47,907 nt of DNA from Pseudomonas sp. PA15(2017) (lineage in GTDB: Bacteria; Pseudomonadota; Gammaproteobacteria; Pseudomonadales; Pseudomonadaceae), in contig NZ_MSXV01000058.1 of NCBI RefSeq assembly GCF_001945395.1, positions 30,224 through 78,130 of the forward strand, written 5' to 3'. Within the stretch, counting starts at the first letter, position 1; every line of letters begins with the position of its first letter. The notes under the pieces were generated by a model. That model was not told where the DNA came from and did no database searches. It saw nothing but the letters and a program-made list of their open reading frames with translations. The translations under genes and the position numbers were made by a program. This document shows positions 10,613 through 20,045 of this stretch, piece by piece.

Positions 10613-11037
10613 TTGAGAAAGGCGGCAATCGCCGGCAGGGATTGCGGCTGCGCCCGCTCGCCCCAGAACAGCGCGATCATCTGCGGCGTGGCCTCAGCCT
10701 TGTAGACGTCGGCGGGCAAGGTGGCGAGCTGCTCGCTCAGCGACGCATCCGCGCAGGGTTCCTGCCACTTGTTCAACCACTTGCCCGGCTCGCTCTGCCA
10801 GTAGCACCAGCTGTCCTGGCGCCCCCTGGGGCGAGGGCTGTGGTACTGCGGGCAGGGGTTGGGCGGCGTTTTACTCAGCCAGTACGGCCACTCCTCGCGG
10901 GCCAACTGCATCGCCAAACCGAGACGCCGGGCTTGCATGCGCATGTCCATCTGGCCGCGCTGGCGACGCGACGGCACCAGCCAGACCAGCGGGCTGAGGG
11001 CGAAAACCAGTAGGGCGAGAACGATCCATCCCGTCAT
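10600..11037 (-). CDS. Inner-membrane-anchored conserved protein (PA3016-like)
   Basis: A 145-residue protein with one N-terminal membrane segment (MTGWIVLALLVFALSPLVWLVPS) followed by a basic stretch RRQRGQMDMRMQARR, so the rest probably faces the cytoplasm. The remainder is Trp- and Pro-rich (EEWPYWLSKTPPNPCPQYHSPRPRGRQDSWCYWQSEPGKWLNKW) with two nearby Cys residues. I recognise no enzymatic motif. The ORF lies divergent from the stress-protein gene at 11126, with an 88-bp shared promoter region. It is conserved in this location in Pseudomonas as far as I recall. Function unknown. Confidence 0.8.
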   Translation of the reverse strand: MTGWIVLALLVFALSPLVWLVPSRRQRGQMDMRMQARRLGLAMQLAREEWPYWLSKTPPNPCPQYHSPRPRGRQDSWCYWQSEPGKWLNKWQEPCADASLSEQLATLPADVYKAEATPQMIALFWGERAQPQSLPAIAAFLKARA

Positions 11038-11125
11038 AATTTCTATCTCGACTGCGCAACCTGTGGTAAATGCTCAAACCAGCCATACTTGAAATCACTG
11101 GTCACCCTTGTAAGGAGACAACACC

Positions 11126-11569
11126 ATGTCCTACCAGCACATTCTGGTCGCCGTCGATCTGACCGAGGAGTGCGACCCGGTAATGAAGCGCGCCCAGGCT
11201 CTGGCGAGCAGCACCCAGGCCAAGCTCTCCGTGGTGCATATCGTCGAACCCATGGCCATGGCCTTCGGTGGCGACGTACCGATGGACCTGTCGATGCTGC
11301 AACAGCAGCAGTTCGAACAGGCCAAGGAGCGCCTCGACACCTTCGCCATCAAGCATCCGCAGCTCACCGCCGAAAACCGTCACCTGGCCTACGGCCAGCC
11401 GCGTCAGGAAATCCACCGCCTGGCCGCCGAACAGCACTGCGACCTGATCATCGTCGGCAGCCATGGCCGCCACGGCCTGGCCCTACTGCTCGGCTCCACC
11501 GCCAACGACGTGCTGCATGGTGCGCCGTGCGACGTACTGGCAGTCAGCCTGAAGAAACCAGCGGCCTGA
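11126..11569 (+). CDS. Universal stress protein, UspA family
   Basis: A 147-residue single-domain Usp protein. It begins MSYQHILVAVDLTEE and has the ATP-binding signature Gly-2x-Gly-9x-Gly-Ser near the end (GSHGRHGLALLLGSTAN), so it should bind ATP. UspA-like proteins support survival in stationary phase and under stress, by mechanisms that differ between members. The ATG follows AAGGAGA by about seven bases. A strong 12-bp hairpin stands 14 bp after the stop codon. It is probably the PA3017 counterpart. Confidence 0.93.
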   Translation: MSYQHILVAVDLTEECDPVMKRAQALASSTQAKLSVVHIVEPMAMAFGGDVPMDLSMLQQQQFEQAKERLDTFAIKHPQLTAENRHLAYGQPRQEIHRLAAEQHCDLIIVGSHGRHGLALLLGSTANDVLHGAPCDVLAVSLKKPAA

Positions 11570-11582
11570 TCAGTCCTGGCGA

Positions 11583-11610
11583 ACGCCGCCGGGCACCCGC
11601 CCGGCGGCGT
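11583..11610. terminator. Strong symmetrical hairpin between usp and the ABC-F gene
   Basis: A perfect 12-bp stem (ACGCCGCCGGGC / GCCCGGCGGCGT) with the loop ACCC lies between the convergent genes ending at 11569 and 11646. No T-run follows, but position and strength suggest a bidirectional terminator. Confidence 0.65.
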
Positions 11611-11645
11611 CCCTCCCGATCGCGGCGCTGCGCCGTCCTCGCCTG

Positions 11646-13574
11646 TCAGCCTTCCAGCTCAGCCCAACGCTCGACCAGGCGATCCAGCTCTTCCTGTCGA
11701 GCCTGCAGTTGCGCCAGCACCGCAGCACTCTGCTCGGCGGGCTGCTGATAGAAGGCCGGATCGGCGATCCTGGCTTCCAGCGCGGCAATCGCTTGCTCGG
11801 CGGTATCGATCATCTCCGGCATGGCGTCCAGTTCACGCTGGTGCTTATAGCTGAGCTTCTTCTTGGCTGCCGGCGCAGATGCGGCAGTCTCGGCGACCGC
11901 CGCCTCGACGACTGGCGTTTCGACGATGGCCGAGCCCAGCTCGGCCTTACCCGATTTGCTCTCGCCCACGCCGAGCAGACGCGGCGAGCCGCCCTGGCGC
12001 AGCCAGTCCTGATAACCGCCGACGTACTCACGGACTCGCCCTTCGCCTTCGAAGACCAGGGTACTGGTCACCACGTTGTCGAGGAAGGCCCGGTCGTGGC
12101 TGACCATCAGCACGGTGCCCTTGAAGTTGGAGAGCACCTCCTCGAGCAGCTCCAGGGTTTCAACGTCGAGGTCGTTGGTCGGTTCGTCGAGCACCAGCAG
12201 GTTGGCCGGCTTGCTGAACAGCTTGGCCAGCAGCAGGCGTGCGCGCTCGCCCCCGGACAGCGCCTTGACTGGCGTACGTGCGCGCTGCGGGCTGAACAGG
12301 AAGTCGCCCAGGTAGCTCAGCACGTGGCGGTTCTGGCCATCGATCTCGATGAAGTCGCGGCCCTCGGAAATATTGTCGATCACGGTCTTTTCGATATCGA
12401 GCTGATGACGCAGCTGATCGAAATAGGCCACTTCGATCTTGGTGCCCTGCTCCACCTTGCCGGCGGTCGGCTGCAGACCGTCGAGCATCAGCTTGAGCAG
12501 CGTGGTCTTGCCGGTGCCGTTGGCGCCGAGCAGGCCGATGCGATCACCGCGCTGCAGCACCATGGAAAAGTCCTTGATCAGCAGCGGGCCGCCCGGATGG
12601 GCGAAGCTGACGTTCTCCAGCACCATCACCTGCTTGCCGGACTTGTCCGCCACATCCAGCTGGATATTGGCCTTGCCGGTGCGCTCGCGGCGCTCGCTGC
12701 GCTCCACGCGCAAGGCTTTCAGGGCACGCACGCGGCCTTCGTTACGGGTACGGCGGGCCTTGATGCCCTGGCGAATCCACACCTCTTCCTGGGCCAACTT
12801 CTTGTCGAACAGCGCGTTGGCGGTTTCTTCGGCGGCCAGCGCGGCCTCCTTGTGCACCAGGAAACTGGCGTAATCGCCGTTCCAGTCGATCAACCCGCCG
12901 CGATCCAATTCGAGAATGCGCGTGGCCAGGCTCTGCAAGAAGGCGCGGTCGTGGGTGATGAACAGCACGGCGCCCTGGAAATCCTTGACGGCCTCTTCGA
13001 GCCAGGCGATGGCGCCGATGTCCAGGTGGTTGGTCGGCTCGTCGAGCAGCAACAGATCCGGCTCGCTGACCAGCGCCTGGGCCAGCAACACACGACGACG
13101 CCAGCCGCCGGAGAGCTCGGCCAGGGTCTTGTCGGCCGGCAATTGCAGACGGCTCAGGGTGCTGTCGACCAGTTGCTGCAGGCGCCAGCCGTCCTTTGCC
13201 TCCAGTTCCTGCTGCACATGCATGAGCTTGTTGAGGTCTTCCTCGGTCACGCAGTTCTGCGCCAGGTGATGGTACTGGGCGAGCAGATCACCCACGCCGT
13301 CGAGGCCCTGAGCCACCACGTCGAATACCGTGCGACCATCGGCGACCGGCAACTCCTGGGGCAACTCGCCGATCTTCAGGCCCGGCGCCCGCCAGATGGT
13401 ACCGTCGTCGGGTTTCTGCTGGTCGTTGACCAGCTTGAGCATGCTCGACTTGCCGGTGCCGTTGCGGCCGATGATGCACACCCGCTCACCGCGGGCGATC
13501 TGCCAAGACACCTTGTCCAACAGCGGCATGGCGCCAAACGCCAGGGAAACATCGGTGAACTTGAGCAGGGTCAT
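11646..13574 (-). CDS. uup: ABC-F family ATPase (Uup-like)
   Basis: A cytoplasmic protein of 642 residues with two ABC ATPase domains and no membrane part, thus ABC-F. Domain 1 starts MTLLKFTDVSLAFG with Walker A GRNGTGKSSMLK and signature LSGGWRRRVLLAQAL. Domain 2 has GANGTGKTTLLKL and LSGGERARLLLAKL. The C-terminal 90 residues form a coiled coil (AIAALEARIADPAFYQQPAEQ...LQARQEELDRLVERWAEL), the arm seen in Uup that binds DNA. ABC-F proteins act on ribosomes; Uup has also been tied to transposon excision and branched DNA. The start at 13574 follows GAGG; an upstream in-frame extension of 74 residues looks non-coding. Confidence 0.92.
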   Translation of the reverse strand: MTLLKFTDVSLAFGAMPLLDKVSWQIARGERVCIIGRNGTGKSSMLKLVNDQQKPDDGTIWRAPGLKIGELPQELPVADGRTVFDVVAQGLDGVGDLLAQYHHLAQNCVTEEDLNKLMHVQQELEAKDGWRLQQLVDSTLSRLQLPADKTLAELSGGWRRRVLLAQALVSEPDLLLLDEPTNHLDIGAIAWLEEAVKDFQGAVLFITHDRAFLQSLATRILELDRGGLIDWNGDYASFLVHKEAALAAEETANALFDKKLAQEEVWIRQGIKARRTRNEGRVRALKALRVERSERRERTGKANIQLDVADKSGKQVMVLENVSFAHPGGPLLIKDFSMVLQRGDRIGLLGANGTGKTTLLKLMLDGLQPTAGKVEQGTKIEVAYFDQLRHQLDIEKTVIDNISEGRDFIEIDGQNRHVLSYLGDFLFSPQRARTPVKALSGGERARLLLAKLFSKPANLLVLDEPTNDLDVETLELLEEVLSNFKGTVLMVSHDRAFLDNVVTSTLVFEGEGRVREYVGGYQDWLRQGGSPRLLGVGESKSGKAELGSAIVETPVVEAAVAETAASAPAAKKKLSYKHQRELDAMPEMIDTAEQAIAALEARIADPAFYQQPAEQSAAVLAQLQARQEELDRLVERWAELEG

Positions 13575-13939
13575 CAGGGTTGCCTCGACAATACGCGGGA
13601 GTGGTGGATGAAAGCCTGGGGCGCGACCAGGGCCTCGTTGCTGCCAACCACGAAACTGATCTGGCCGACGCGTACGCCAGCCAAAAACGGGCGCGTATTC
13701 TAACCGAGATGGCCGGCGGCGTCTGTGAGCCCGCATTGATGTGACATAAACGGACATGCGCCATGTACCGGCGGCCCTTTCGCGGCACGCAGGCAAAAGG
13801 CTAAGCTAGCGACCATTGCCGCCGCCGCGCCTGACGATGCTCGTTTCGCAGCGGCGCACACCGGTAACCGCCCCAAGGGCACATCAGGCGACCGGCACCA
13901 GCCAGTCGCGCCCGATCACGAGATGACCCCGGAAGTGCC
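13575..13939. other. Intergenic region between divergent uup and slt
   Basis: About 365 bp with no convincing gene on either strand. It should hold the promoters of both flanking genes, but no hexamer pair is clear enough to call. Confidence 0.5.
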
Positions 13940-15865
13940 ATGCGCTGTCGTTTGCCCAGTCTGCTGTCCTGCCTGATTCTTTGCGCCGCCACATCCACGC
14001 TGAGCCAGGCCGCGAGCCTGCAGCAGCAACGCCAGTACTACGACGAGGCCAAGGCCGCTCTCGCCAAGGGCGACAAGGGGCCTTACGAGCGCTACGCAAG
14101 CGCGCTGCGCGACTACCCGCTGACGCCGTACCTGACCTACGACGAGCTGACCGCACGGCTGAAATGGGCCAGCAACCAGGAAATCGAAGCCTTTCTCGCC
14201 GCCCATGGTGACCTTCCCCAGGCCAACTGGATGAAGTTGCGCTGGCTGCGCTGGCTCGCCGAACGCGGCGAATGGCAAACCTTCGCCAAGTACTACGACC
14301 CGGGGCTCAACTTCACCGAACTGGACTGCCTGAACGGTCAGCGCCAGCTTGCCCAGGGCCAGACCGCCGAAGGCTACGCCACCGCCGAAAAACTCTGGCT
14401 GGTGGGCAAATCTCAGCCCGAAGCCTGTGACCGCCTGTTCGACCGATGGGCCGCCGAAGGCCAGCTGACCGAGCAACGCCGCTGGCAGCGCGCCAAACTG
14501 GCCGCCGAAGCGCGCAACTACAGCTTGGCAACTTTCCTGAGCAAGGACCTGCCGACCTTGAGCAACCACGGCAAGCTGCTCGTGGAAGTCGGCCAGAAAC
14601 CGCAGATTCTCACCCAGACCGCCCGCTTCGCGCCGGCCGACGACGCCATGGGCGATGTGGTCAGCCTCGGCCTGCGTCGTCTCGCGCGCCAGGACCCGGA
14701 ACAGGCCCTTGGTCTGCTCGAAGGTTACTCGCAGCGCATGCGCTTTTCCGATCAGGAAAAGGTCGCCATCGCCAACGAGATCGGCCTGACCCTGGCGCGC
14801 CGTTTCGACCCGCGCGCCCTCGACATCATGGCCAAGTACGACCCCAACCTGCGCGACGACACCGTCAGCGAGTGGCGCGCCCGCCTGCTGCTGCGCCTGG
14901 GCCGCTGGGACGAAGCCCACAAGCTGATCAGCCGCATGCCCGAGTCCCTGGCCAGCACCAACCGCTGGCGCTATTGGCAGGCGCGCAGCCTGCAGCTGGC
15001 GCAGCCCAACAGCAAGGCCGCCCAACCGCTGTTCCACGACCTGGCCAAGGAGCGCGACTTCTATGGCTTCATGGCTGCCGACCAGGTCAAGGAACCCTAC
15101 TACCTGAAGAACGCGCCGCTGCAGCTCAGCCCTGCCGTGATGAAGAAGGTGCGCAATGCGCCCGGCATCCGCCGCGCCATGGAGTTCCACGACCGCGGCC
15201 AGGTCGTCGAAGGTCGCCGCGAGTGGTACCACGCCAGCCGCCATTTAGACCGTGACGAGCTGGTCGCCCAGGCGCGCCTGGCCTACGACATGCAATGGTA
15301 TTTCCCGGCAATCCGCACCATCAGCCAGGCCAAGTACTGGGACGACCTGGATATCCGCTTCCCCATGGCCCATCGCGAGCCGCTGACCGCGGAAGCCAAG
15401 AAGCGCGGCCTGCATTCGAGCTGGGTATTCGCCATCGCCCGCCAGGAGAGCGGCTTCATGGCCGATGCCAAGTCCCACGCCGGCGCCCTGGGTCTGATGC
15501 AGGTGATGCCGGCCACTGCCAAGGAGACCGCGCGCAAATTCGGCATCCCCCTGAGCAACCCGAACAACGCGCTGCTGCCCAGCGTCAACATCCAGCTGGG
15601 CGCCGCCTACCTGAGTCAGATCTACGGCCAGTTCAACGGCAACCGGGTGTTGGCCTCGGCCGCCTACAACGCAGGGCCAGGCCGCGTGCGCCAGTGGCTG
15701 CGCGGCGCCGATCACTTGTCCTACGACGTCTGGGTGGAGAACATTCCGTTCAACGAGACCCGCCAGTACGTGCAGAACGTGCTGTCCTACGCGGTGATCT
15801 ACGGCGACAAACTCAACGCTCCACAGCCGCTGGTGGGCTGGCACGAGCGCTACTTCGATCAGTAG
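13940..15865 (+). CDS. slt: Soluble lytic murein transglycosylase (Slt70-like)
   Basis: Cleaves the glycan strands of peptidoglycan to give 1,6-anhydromuropeptides in the periplasm. It has 641 residues with a signal peptide (MRCRLPSLLSCLILCAATSTLSQA, cut near residue 24). Residues about 30-450 are the helical superhelix (U and L domains) of Slt70, rich in paired helices. The C-terminal goose-lysozyme-like domain has the catalytic Glu503 in ARQESGFMADAKSHAGALGLMQ and the motif AAYNAGPGRVRQWL. The ATG at 13940 follows GGAAG. It is a normal full-length gene. In P. aeruginosa the equivalent is PA3020. Confidence 0.95.
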   Translation: MRCRLPSLLSCLILCAATSTLSQAASLQQQRQYYDEAKAALAKGDKGPYERYASALRDYPLTPYLTYDELTARLKWASNQEIEAFLAAHGDLPQANWMKLRWLRWLAERGEWQTFAKYYDPGLNFTELDCLNGQRQLAQGQTAEGYATAEKLWLVGKSQPEACDRLFDRWAAEGQLTEQRRWQRAKLAAEARNYSLATFLSKDLPTLSNHGKLLVEVGQKPQILTQTARFAPADDAMGDVVSLGLRRLARQDPEQALGLLEGYSQRMRFSDQEKVAIANEIGLTLARRFDPRALDIMAKYDPNLRDDTVSEWRARLLLRLGRWDEAHKLISRMPESLASTNRWRYWQARSLQLAQPNSKAAQPLFHDLAKERDFYGFMAADQVKEPYYLKNAPLQLSPAVMKKVRNAPGIRRAMEFHDRGQVVEGRREWYHASRHLDRDELVAQARLAYDMQWYFPAIRTISQAKYWDDLDIRFPMAHREPLTAEAKKRGLHSSWVFAIARQESGFMADAKSHAGALGLMQVMPATAKETARKFGIPLSNPNNALLPSVNIQLGAAYLSQIYGQFNGNRVLASAAYNAGPGRVRQWLRGADHLSYDVWVENIPFNETRQYVQNVLSYAVIYGDKLNAPQPLVGWHERYFDQ

Positions 15866-15884
15866 TACTGCGGCATGCGTAATT

Positions 15885-15910
15885 GTCGCCCCGAGCTAAA
15901 CCGAGGCGAC
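15885..15910. terminator. Hairpin between convergent slt and MOSC genes
   Basis: A nine-pair stem with one mismatch (GTCGCCCCG / CGAGGCGAC) lies in the 47-bp gap between the two stop codons. No T-run is present, so it is a weak terminator candidate. Confidence 0.45.
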
Positions 15911-15912
15911 GA

Positions 15913-16713
15913 TTACGCCAATACCTCGACCGCCATACCGACCTGCAGCTCACCGTTGCCGTGGTTGATCAGGTTCTGTCCGAACAGGATGCCGTCCTCG
16001 CCCTGGCGATAGCTGCGCAAGGTGGTCAGCGGCTCACGGTCGGCGCTGCGCTCTCCGATGTTGGGGTCGATGGTGGTGATCACGCAGCGCGAACAGCGTT
16101 TGGCGAGGGTGAACTCGACGTCACCGATACGGATGCGTTTCCAGCCGTCCTCGGCGTAGGGTTCACTGCCGTGCACCACCAGATTGGGGCGAAAGCGCAG
16201 CATCTCCAGCGGCCTGCCGACCCGGGCCACCAGATCATCCAGTGAAGCCTGGCCGATCAGCAGCAACGGAAAGCCGTCGGCGAAACCGACCTTCTCGTCG
16301 CCATCGACGTTGCCTTCGATAAAGCGTGCCCGCTCTGCCGGCACATGCACCAGCCGGCAGCGCTTGCCCATGAACTCGCTGGCCCAGGCCGCGGCCTCGT
16401 CACCGGCATCCGGTACCCGCAGGGTATCGCGCCAGATGATCACGCCGCGCAGCGCCTGGTCGGGGTCCGGCAACGCCACCTGCAACACCGGCATGCCGGG
16501 CGCTTGCAGGGTAAGGCCACCGGCGGCATTCCAGCGTGCCTGCAACTGACTCATATGGGGAAAGGTGCGCTGCGTCATGAACCGCCCGGTTTCAGCATCC
16601 GCGAACATCCAGCGACGATCGCCGGCCACGCCCAGGCCGTCGAGCTGCAAGCTGGAAAGGGATTCGCCCATGGCGGATTTGAGGGGGAAGCGGTATAGCG
16701 CGGAGAGGTGCAT
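15913..16713 (-). CDS. MOSC-domain protein (YcbX-like N-terminal plus MOSC)
   Basis: A 266-residue protein with an N-terminal MOSC_N beta-barrel (MHLSALYRFPLKSAMGESL...GDRRWMFADAETGRFMTQR) and a C-terminal MOSC domain containing the conserved cysteine in AKRCSRCVITTIDP. In relatives such as YcbX and mARC this Cys binds the molybdenum cofactor and the enzyme reduces N-hydroxylated compounds. This copy has no ferredoxin domain at the end, so it would need a separate electron donor. The start at 16713 follows GGAGAGG. The molybdenum-cofactor genes moeA, moaB and mobA lie a few kilobases away, a plausible functional link but not an operon. Confidence 0.9.
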   Translation of the reverse strand: MHLSALYRFPLKSAMGESLSSLQLDGLGVAGDRRWMFADAETGRFMTQRTFPHMSQLQARWNAAGGLTLQAPGMPVLQVALPDPDQALRGVIIWRDTLRVPDAGDEAAAWASEFMGKRCRLVHVPAERARFIEGNVDGDEKVGFADGFPLLLIGQASLDDLVARVGRPLEMLRFRPNLVVHGSEPYAEDGWKRIRIGDVEFTLAKRCSRCVITTIDPNIGERSADREPLTTLRSYRQGEDGILFGQNLINHGNGELQVGMAVEVLA

Positions 16714-16785
16714 GGCTCGGCGTCCTGACTTGAGCGAAACGGCGGTTATACGCAAACCGCCGTCTGCGCTCAAGCCAGCAGCGCT

Positions 16786-17715
16786 CTACTTTTCGTCGAG
16801 CGCCAGGCGCTGGCGTATTACATCCACCAGCTTGTCCGGCTGGAACTTGGAGAGGAAGTTGTCGCACCCCACCTTCTTGACCATCGCCTCGTTGAAACTG
16901 CCGGACAGCGAGGTATGCAGCACCACGTACAGGTCACGCAGGCGCGGGTCCTGGCGAATTTCGGTGGTCAGGCGATAGCCGTCCATTTCCGGCATCTCGG
17001 CGTCGGTGAACATCATCAGCAGCTTGTCGGTGATGATTTCACCGGCATCGGCCCAGGCCTTGAGCATCCGCAGACCTTTGAGGCCATCGGTGGCGACGTG
17101 CAGCTTGATGCCCAGTTGCGACAAGGTATCGCGCAGTTGCGCCAGGGCCACGCTGGAGTCGTCGACCAGCAGCACTTCACGGCCGCGGGCTTTTTCCAGC
17201 AGCGGATCGGCCAGTCGGTCACCGGAGATGCGCGTGTCGTAAGGCACGATCTCGGCCAGCACCTTTTCGACGTCGATGATTTCCACCAGTTGGTCGTCGA
17301 CCTTGGTGATGGCCGTCAGGTAATGCTGGCGCCCTGCACCACCGGGCGGCGGCAGGATGGATTCCCAGTTGAGGTTGAGAATGCGGTCGACGCCGCCGAC
17401 GAGGAACGCCTGGATCGAACGGTTGTACTCGGTGACAATGATGGTGCTGCGCTCATCCGGCACGATCGGGCGCATACCGATGGCCTGGGACAGATCGATC
17501 ACCGGCAGCGTCTGGCCACGCAGGTGGATCACCCCGCACACGAAGCGATGACGATGTGGCATCAGCGTCAGCTTGGGCATGTGCAGCACTTCCTGCACCT
17601 TGAACACGTTGATGGCGAACAGTTGCCGGCCCGCCAGACGGAACATCAGGATTTCCAGGCGGTTCTCGCCCACCAACTGCGTCCGTTGATCAACGGTGTC
17701 GAGAATACCGGCCAT
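16786..17715 (-). CDS. cheV: Chemotaxis coupling protein CheV
   Basis: A 309-residue cytoplasmic protein made of a CheW-like domain (about 20-165; LAGRQLFAINVFKVQEVL, then GVIHLRGQTLPVIDLSQAIG) and a receiver domain (about 178-305). The phospho-acceptor is Asp238 in FTDAEMPEMDGYRL, with the acidic pair Asp185-Asp186 in LLVDDSS. CheV links chemoreceptors to CheA and is thought to tune adaptation when phosphorylated. AGGAG lies six bases before the ATG at 17715, which sets the start. It is a single gene, with no other chemotaxis gene nearby. Which of the several Pseudomonas CheV paralogues it is cannot be told here. Confidence 0.92.
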   Translation of the reverse strand: MAGILDTVDQRTQLVGENRLEILMFRLAGRQLFAINVFKVQEVLHMPKLTLMPHRHRFVCGVIHLRGQTLPVIDLSQAIGMRPIVPDERSTIIVTEYNRSIQAFLVGGVDRILNLNWESILPPPGGAGRQHYLTAITKVDDQLVEIIDVEKVLAEIVPYDTRISGDRLADPLLEKARGREVLLVDDSSVALAQLRDTLSQLGIKLHVATDGLKGLRMLKAWADAGEIITDKLLMMFTDAEMPEMDGYRLTTEIRQDPRLRDLYVVLHTSLSGSFNEAMVKKVGCDNFLSKFQPDKLVDVIRQRLALDEK

Positions 17716-17836
17716 TATTCGCTCCTGTGAGGCGTGGTGTTCGTATGAAGCTATCGGCCAGTCGTGCAATTACTGTAGGCGGCATGGCGCAACGCCATCT
17801 TGCACCAGCGCGCGGCGCCGCACCAGTACCCGCCGG

Positions 17837-18733
17837 TCAGTCGTGCAGCAGGGGCGATCCCGCCGGCAAATGCAGGCGCAACGCCTGGGGCCTCGCTGCA
17901 AAGCGTAGACGATGCCCGCCACGGGGCTCGCCATCGAGATTCAGATCCAGGCCCTCCGGTGCATCGATTTCCAGCCACGGCAGGCGCGCGCTGATCGAGA
18001 CGCCTTCGATGCCTTTCAGGCCGCCAGACAGCAGTGTGCCCAGGGTACCGACCACATCGGAAGCGGCTGGCACGATGCACACGTCCAGCAAGCCGTCATT
18101 CACCCGAGCATGGGGGCACAGCACATGCCCGCCACCGGCCTGGCGGCCATTGCCGATACCAAGGGCGAGAAACTCGCCCTCCCAGGCGAAATCCGGGCCC
18201 TTGAAGCGACCAAAGGCCGAACGCACTTCGGCAAAGCGAGACAGGCCGGTGAGCATGTAAGCCGCACCGCCCAGGAAGCGCTTGAGATCCTCGGACGTAT
18301 TGGCCGTGATGTTGGAACCGAAGCCACCGGTGGCCATGTTGAGGAACAGCTCGCCGTCGACCTCGCCCAGGTCGATCGGCTGGGCAGGCGTGTCGAGCAG
18401 GGCCAGGGCCTCGCCTGGCGTTAGCGGGATGCCCGCGGCATGGGCGAAATCGTTGGCGGTACCCAGCGGCAACAACACCAGGCTGGCGTCGGTTTGGGCT
18501 TTGGCCATGGCCTCGGCGACATCCCGCAGCGTGCCGTCACCGCCACCGGCGATGACGGTCGGATAACCTGCCTGCAAGGCCTCGGCGACCAGTCGCTGGG
18601 CATCGCCAGCCTCCCAGGTCAGCCGCACGGCAAGGTTCCAGCCTTTGTCGCGCTGGCTGCTGACCGCCGTGCGCACCTCTTCGTTGAGGGACTGCTTACC
18701 ATGAAGGATCAACAGCGCTTTACGCTCTTGCAT
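17837..18733 (-). CDS. yegS: YegS-like lipid kinase (diacylglycerol kinase family)
   Basis: A 298-residue lipid kinase. The nucleotide-binding glycine motif is GGGDGTLRDVAEAM at residues 63-76, preceded by the N-terminal alpha/beta domain starting MQERKALLILHGKQS. A second motif, PLGTANDFAHAAGIPL, is the family's conserved GTxND loop. The C-terminal beta-sandwich domain ends LNLDGEPRGGHRLRF. E. coli YegS phosphorylates phosphatidylglycerol in vitro; the physiological substrate here is unknown. GGAG stands seven bases before the ATG. Complete and normal in length. Confidence 0.92.
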   Translation of the reverse strand: MQERKALLILHGKQSLNEEVRTAVSSQRDKGWNLAVRLTWEAGDAQRLVAEALQAGYPTVIAGGGDGTLRDVAEAMAKAQTDASLVLLPLGTANDFAHAAGIPLTPGEALALLDTPAQPIDLGEVDGELFLNMATGGFGSNITANTSEDLKRFLGGAAYMLTGLSRFAEVRSAFGRFKGPDFAWEGEFLALGIGNGRQAGGGHVLCPHARVNDGLLDVCIVPAASDVVGTLGTLLSGGLKGIEGVSISARLPWLEIDAPEGLDLNLDGEPRGGHRLRFAARPQALRLHLPAGSPLLHD

Positions 18734-18833
18734 AACGGCTCCGAAAACGGGAATTGAACACTGTGCTGCCTAATGCAGACAGCGTGCGGGGCAAATAATC
18801 ACGCCCACCGCACGCTCACTCCGCTTGCCGGGG

Positions 18834-20045
18834 TCAACCGAGCAATTCGCTCATCGGGATGAAGCGCACGGCATCGCCTTCGGCAAGGGTGCTGCCCTCC
18901 GGTACCTGCGCCAGCCCCTCGGCCCAGGCGGCGCTGCGCAACACGCCCGAGCTCTGGTTCAAGTACGGCACCACGCGGCCGTTTTCCAGACGGGCGCGCA
19001 GGAACTCGCGGCGCTTGCCCGGTTTGGGCCAGGTGAAGCCGGCCGGTACGCTGAAGCCCAGAGGCTCGACCTTCTGCACGCCGAGGCGACGCAGCAGATA
19101 CGGGCGCGCCAGCAGGCCGAAAGTCACCAGGGTCGAGGCTGGGTTACCGGGCAGGCCGATCACCGGGCGGCCGCGAAACTCGCCGACGGTCAGCGGTTTG
19201 CCGGGTTTGATCGCCAGTTTCCATAGGGCCAGTTCGCCAGCTTCGCGCAGGGCGATGCCGAGAAAATCCGCCTCGCCGACCGACACCCCGCCAGTGGACA
19301 GGATCAGGTCGACGTCATCGAGTTCACCTAGCGCCTGACGCGTGCGGGCCAGATCATCCGGCAGAATGCCGCCATCGACGACCTCGCACCCCATACGCTT
19401 CAGCCAAGCGACCAGCAGATAACGGTTGCTGTTGTAGATCTGCCCGGCGCCCAGCGCATTGCCGGGCTCGATCAGTTCGTCACCGGTGGACAGCACCGCC
19501 ACCCGTGGCCGGCGCCGTACCGGCAGTTGCGCCAGGCCGATGGACGCGGCCAGCCCCAGCTCGATGGGCCCCAACCGCGTGCCGGCAGCCAGCAGTGTTT
19601 CGCCCTTGCGGTTTTCCTGGCCCTGGGGGCGGATGTTCTGCGCGACTTTCAGGGCCTGATTGAAATGCACGCGGCCGTCGTCACCGACGCTGACGTTCTC
19701 CTGCATTTCCACTGTATCGGCGCCCTGCGGAACCGGCGCGCCGGTAAAGATGCGCGCACAGGTGCCAGGCTGCAGCGCATCGGGCGCCATACCGGCGAGG
19801 ATGCGCTGGCTGACCGACAGCGGCTCGCCCTGCCAGTCGGCCAAGCGCAATGCGTAGCCGTCCATGGCGCTGTTCGGCCAGGGTGGCAGATCCAGACCGG
19901 CGACCATGGGCTCGGCCAGTACGCGACCATCGGCCTCGGCCAGGTCGACCAGCGCGTGCTCGGCGATCGGCGTCGCCTCGGCCAGGTCCAGCAGCCGAGC
20001 CAGGGCCTGCTCCACCGGCATCAGCGGGGAATGCGCCTCGCTCAT
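18834..20045 (-). CDS. moeA: Molybdopterin molybdenumtransferase MoeA
   Basis: Inserts molybdate into adenylated molybdopterin to form the active cofactor. It has 403 residues beginning MSEAHSPLMPVEQALARLL. Motifs include SAMDGYALR, the hinge TGAPVPQGADTVEMQE, STGDELIEPG and STGGVSVGEADFLG of the MogA-like domain, and PGNPASTLVTF. The C-terminal domain closes with LAEGDAVRFIPMSELLG. It starts by a 4-bp ATGA overlap with the end of moaB, showing translational coupling. The gene order moaB-moeA with mobA divergent matches PA3028-PA3030 as I recall it. Confidence 0.95.
   Translation of the reverse strand: MSEAHSPLMPVEQALARLLDLAEATPIAEHALVDLAEADGRVLAEPMVAGLDLPPWPNSAMDGYALRLADWQGEPLSVSQRILAGMAPDALQPGTCARIFTGAPVPQGADTVEMQENVSVGDDGRVHFNQALKVAQNIRPQGQENRKGETLLAAGTRLGPIELGLAASIGLAQLPVRRRPRVAVLSTGDELIEPGNALGAGQIYNSNRYLLVAWLKRMGCEVVDGGILPDDLARTRQALGELDDVDLILSTGGVSVGEADFLGIALREAGELALWKLAIKPGKPLTVGEFRGRPVIGLPGNPASTLVTFGLLARPYLLRRLGVQKVEPLGFSVPAGFTWPKPGKRREFLRARLENGRVVPYLNQSSGVLRSAAWAEGLAQVPEGSTLAEGDAVRFIPMSELLG

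Noticed and set aside
11709..13703. A 664-codon frame opposite the ABC-F gene, and a 572-codon frame (3561-5279) opposite topA
   Set aside because: Same reason: antisense shadows of well-identified genes.
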